Origin: an uncultured Clostridium sp. | Lineage (GTDB): Bacteria > Bacillota > Clostridia > Lachnospirales > Lachnospiraceae | Assembly: GCF_900547735.1 (NCBI RefSeq) | Contig: NZ_URHZ01000077.1 | Coordinates: 1-25,289, forward strand | Length of the DNA stretch: 25,289 nt | Direction of reading: 5' to 3' | Shown: piece by piece, positions 23,828 through 25,289 of the stretch | Layout: each line of letters opens with the position of its first letter | Numbering within the stretch: the stretch's first letter is position 1 | Notes under the pieces: generated by a model | Seen by the model: the letters and a program-made list of their open reading frames with translations, nothing else | Told to the model about the DNA's origin: nothing | Database searches by the model: none | Translations under genes and position numbers: made by a program

Positions 23828-23919
23828 AGGATGCCGTTGAGAATATCCGCAGTCAAGTGCCGTGCACGGACTGCGGGAATGATTTTACGGACATGTTCCG
23901 GTATATGGTAAGGAAAGCA

Positions 23920-23951
23920 GGCGCTGCAGGGGGAATTGATACTGCAGCGCC
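23920..23951 (+). terminator. Hairpin after the TPR gene
   Basis: GGCGCTGCAG (23920-23929) pairs perfectly with CTGCAGCGCC (23942-23951), followed by CTTCTCTTT. An earlier hairpin, CCGCAGTC/GACTGCGG, lies at 23847-23876. The U-tract is interrupted, so termination may be partial. Confidence 0.55.
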
Positions 23952-23995
23952 CTTCTCTTTCATGGCGGCGGAACACATCAGGAAAAGAGGCAATA

Positions 23996-24700
23996 ATGGA
24001 AAACTGGTTATCGATTGCAGTTGCGGTCTATTTGATCGGGATGGTGCTGTACGGCCATTACAAAGGGTTTATCAAGCTGGCCGTGTCGGCGGTTGCCCTG
24101 ATCATCACCTTTGCGGCCATACACGTCGCAATGCCGCAGGTAACGGACTTTTTGAAAAACAATACCAAGATCTACAGCGCTTTCGAAGAGAGCATGATGG
24201 AGGCGATGAAGATAGAGGAGAGCGCCGATTCGGAGGAACCGTCGGGACAGCGTACTATTATAGAAGGGCTGGAGCTGCCAAAGCAACTGAAAGAGGCCCT
24301 GCTGGAGAATAACAACAACGAAGTCTATAAAGTGCTGGGGGTGGAAACATTTACTCAGTATATAGCAAGCTACCTGGCAAACAGCATTATCAACATTATC
24401 GGTTTCCTGGTTCTGTTTGTTGTCGTTTTCGCTGCGCTGAATATTATTACGGTATGGCTGGACCTGGTGGCAAAGCTGCCGATTCTGTCGGGAATCAATA
24501 AGATAGCCGGAGGTTTTCTGGGAGGAGCGGAGGGATTGATCTTTTTATGGATTATCTGTCTCTTTGTCACGGCTTTCTCAGGAACGGCGGGAGGAAAGGC
24601 ATTAATACAACAGATCGAGAGCAGTGCACTTCTTTCTTATATATACGATCATAATCTTTTGAGCAGTTTTGTCATGACGGTAGTCAAAACGATCTTATAG
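23996..24700 (+). CDS. CvpA family membrane protein
   Basis: The 234-residue protein has an N-terminal hydrophobic segment (WLSIAVAVYLIGMVLYGHYKG), a second one (LAVSAVALIITFAAIHVAM), a soluble loop of about 80 residues, then two more (IIGFLVLFVVVFAALNIITV and GLIFLWIICLFVTAF). LPILSGINKIAGGFLGGAEGL is the CvpA-type signature between the last two. CvpA proteins are inner-membrane proteins named for colicin V production; their general role in Firmicutes is unclear. The frame extends to 23936, but AAGAGG lies before ATG 23996 and the family start matches there. It is the last gene before the rRNA-type promoter region. Confidence 0.85.
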   Translation: MENWLSIAVAVYLIGMVLYGHYKGFIKLAVSAVALIITFAAIHVAMPQVTDFLKNNTKIYSAFEESMMEAMKIEESADSEEPSGQRTIIEGLELPKQLKEALLENNNNEVYKVLGVETFTQYIASYLANSIINIIGFLVLFVVVFAALNIITVWLDLVAKLPILSGINKIAGGFLGGAEGLIFLWIICLFVTAFSGTAGGKALIQQIESSALLSYIYDHNLLSSFVMTVVKTIL

Positions 24701-24817
24701 CATTCGGTTTATTAAGAAGATAAAAAGGTTCTATACAAAATAAAAAATAGATATAATTACAACAAAAGATACAATAAGAGCAAAATAACGAGAAAACAGA
24801 AAAAGACAGACGAAACA

Positions 24818-24872
24818 CCGCACCACAAAATATAGGATATGTGCGGAAAAAATGGCATATCTGGTGGTGCGG
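24818..24872. other. Long imperfect hairpin between cvpA and the rRNA-type promoters
   Basis: CCGCACCAC (24818-24826) pairs perfectly with GTGGTGCGG (24864-24872), and inside it GATATG (24836-24841) pairs with CATATC (24856-24861). No T-tract follows. It could end the cvpA transcript or insulate the downstream promoters; the flanking A-rich DNA resembles an UP element. Confidence 0.5.
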
Positions 24873-24914
24873 CGAAAAAGATAAAAATTGATCGAAAAAA
24901 AGCTACAAATTCTA

Positions 24915-24943
24915 TTGACATTTTATGGCACAAGTGGTATATT
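24915..24943 (+). promoter_or_regulatory. rRNA-type promoter P1
   Basis: A perfect TTGACA (24915-24920) and TATATT (24938-24943) are spaced by 17 bases, preceded by A/T-rich DNA. Confidence 0.8.
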
Positions 24944-24946
24944 TTA

Positions 24947-24973
24947 GTTCCAACGTAATTAACGCGTTGGAAC
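24947..24973. promoter_or_regulatory. Inverted repeat at the P1 start site
   Basis: GTTCCAACG (24947-24955) and CGTTGGAAC (24965-24973) form a perfect 9-bp inverted repeat starting four bases after the P1 -10 box, so it covers the expected transcription start. It may be an operator or a 5' hairpin. Confidence 0.5.
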
Positions 24974-25077
24974 ACAACTTCAGAAATCAAATCAGTCTTT
25001 CATTATCAAAGGAAGTTTCAGGAATGAATCCGTGAATCCCCTCCAGGTAAAAGAAGCAAAACAGTTTGAAAAAAGTG

Positions 25078-25106
25078 TTGACACTGATTAAGAGTTGTGA
25101 TATGAT
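25078..25106 (+). promoter_or_regulatory. rRNA-type promoter P2
   Basis: A perfect TTGACA (25078-25083) and TATGAT (25101-25106) are spaced by 17 bases. A GCTGCT/AGCAGC hairpin (25113-25131) follows. Confidence 0.85.
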
Positions 25107-25170
25107 ATTCAAGCTGCTGAAAACGAGCAGCGGTTCAAAAAAAAGAAATACAAAGAAATAAAAAAAGTTG

Positions 25171-25199
25171 TTGACAAACAAAAGCAATTATGGTAAGAT
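25171..25199 (+). promoter_or_regulatory. rRNA-type promoter P3
   Basis: A perfect TTGACA (25171-25176) and TAAGAT (25194-25199) are spaced by 17 bases, exactly 93 bases after P2. Confidence 0.85.
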
Positions 25200-25206
25200 A
25201 TAAAAG

Positions 25207-25289
25207 TTGCTGCTGAGAACAAAAACACAGCGTACAACAACAAAGAACCTTGAAAACTGAACAGTATGTAAAACCTTGAAAATTCTTAA
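25207..25289 (+). promoter_or_regulatory. rRNA operon leader, 16S gene expected just beyond the window
   Basis: After P3 the sequence contains ACAAAGAACCTTGAAAACTG, the run commonly found in clostridial rRNA leaders and spacers. AACCTTGAAAA occurs again 25 bases later. No mature rRNA sequence lies inside the window, so the rRNA operon is inferred from these signals and the stacked promoters. Confidence 0.65.

Noticed and set aside
24757..25187. Minus-strand hydrophobic frames in the rRNA leader region
   Set aside because: Phe/Leu/Ile-rich translation is expected from A-rich DNA on the plus strand, and they cross three good promoters.

Overview
The window reads as chromosomal DNA from an anaerobic, gut-type Firmicute, most likely Lachnospiraceae (Clostridium cluster XIVa, of the [Clostridium] symbiosum/Enterocloster/Lacrimispora kind). 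The placement is inferred from moderate GC with AT-rich intergenic regions, strong AGGAGG-type ribosome binding sites, TTGACA-17-TATAAT promoters, a large Bacillus-type SRP RNA, an NrdG2-type activase, a Pit/DUF47 phosphate pair and family-specific large proteins. No phage, IS element, plasmid gene or CRISPR array is visible. It is mainly core genome with a few lineage-specific insertions.

Layout. 1-313: 3' part of a tRNA-Leu(UAA), a strong terminator, one copy of an intergenic repeat, and the terminator of the next gene. 314-3937 (-): a very large secreted protein with alpha/beta-hydrolase features. 3938-4563: a regulatory region holding a nine-residue leader peptide with the MRLR motif of macrolide-sensing arrest peptides, a terminator hairpin with a competing pairing, then a palindromic operator-like site at the putative pit promoter. 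4564-6271: pit plus a DUF47 partner. 6425-7090: an HD-domain phosphohydrolase with a TTG start. 7386-8111 (-): nagB, divergent from a 798-residue repeat-rich protein (8221-10617). 10671-11363 (-): an nrdG2-type radical SAM activase, divergent from tadA (11551-12036). A second copy of the intergenic repeat follows, then ilvE (-).

13222-14131 has no protein gene but contains the SRP RNA (about 13635-13900) with a near-consensus promoter and a terminator. 14132-17369 is a folate cluster: folA, folE, an HD-domain hydrolase, folP and a folB-folK fusion, probably one transcript. Next come a group III-like pfk (17643-18722), the replication/recombination block dnaX-ybaB-recR, a 773-residue TPR protein that carries a degenerate CbbX/SpoVK-like AAA+ module, and a CvpA-family membrane protein. 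The last 590 bases are the multi-promoter leader of what is most likely an rRNA operon starting just beyond the window.

The order tadA / SRP RNA / dnaX / ybaB / recR / (rrn) matches the classic Firmicutes arrangement, but here it is split by ilvE and by the folate and pfk genes. The most interesting points are the apparently orphaned macrolide-type attenuator ahead of pit, the HD hydrolase at the expected place of the missing dihydroneopterin-triphosphate phosphatase, the pseudo-AAA+ TPR protein next to recR, the tandem hydrolase protein with one inactivated nucleophile motif, and a two-copy intergenic element with covarying stems.
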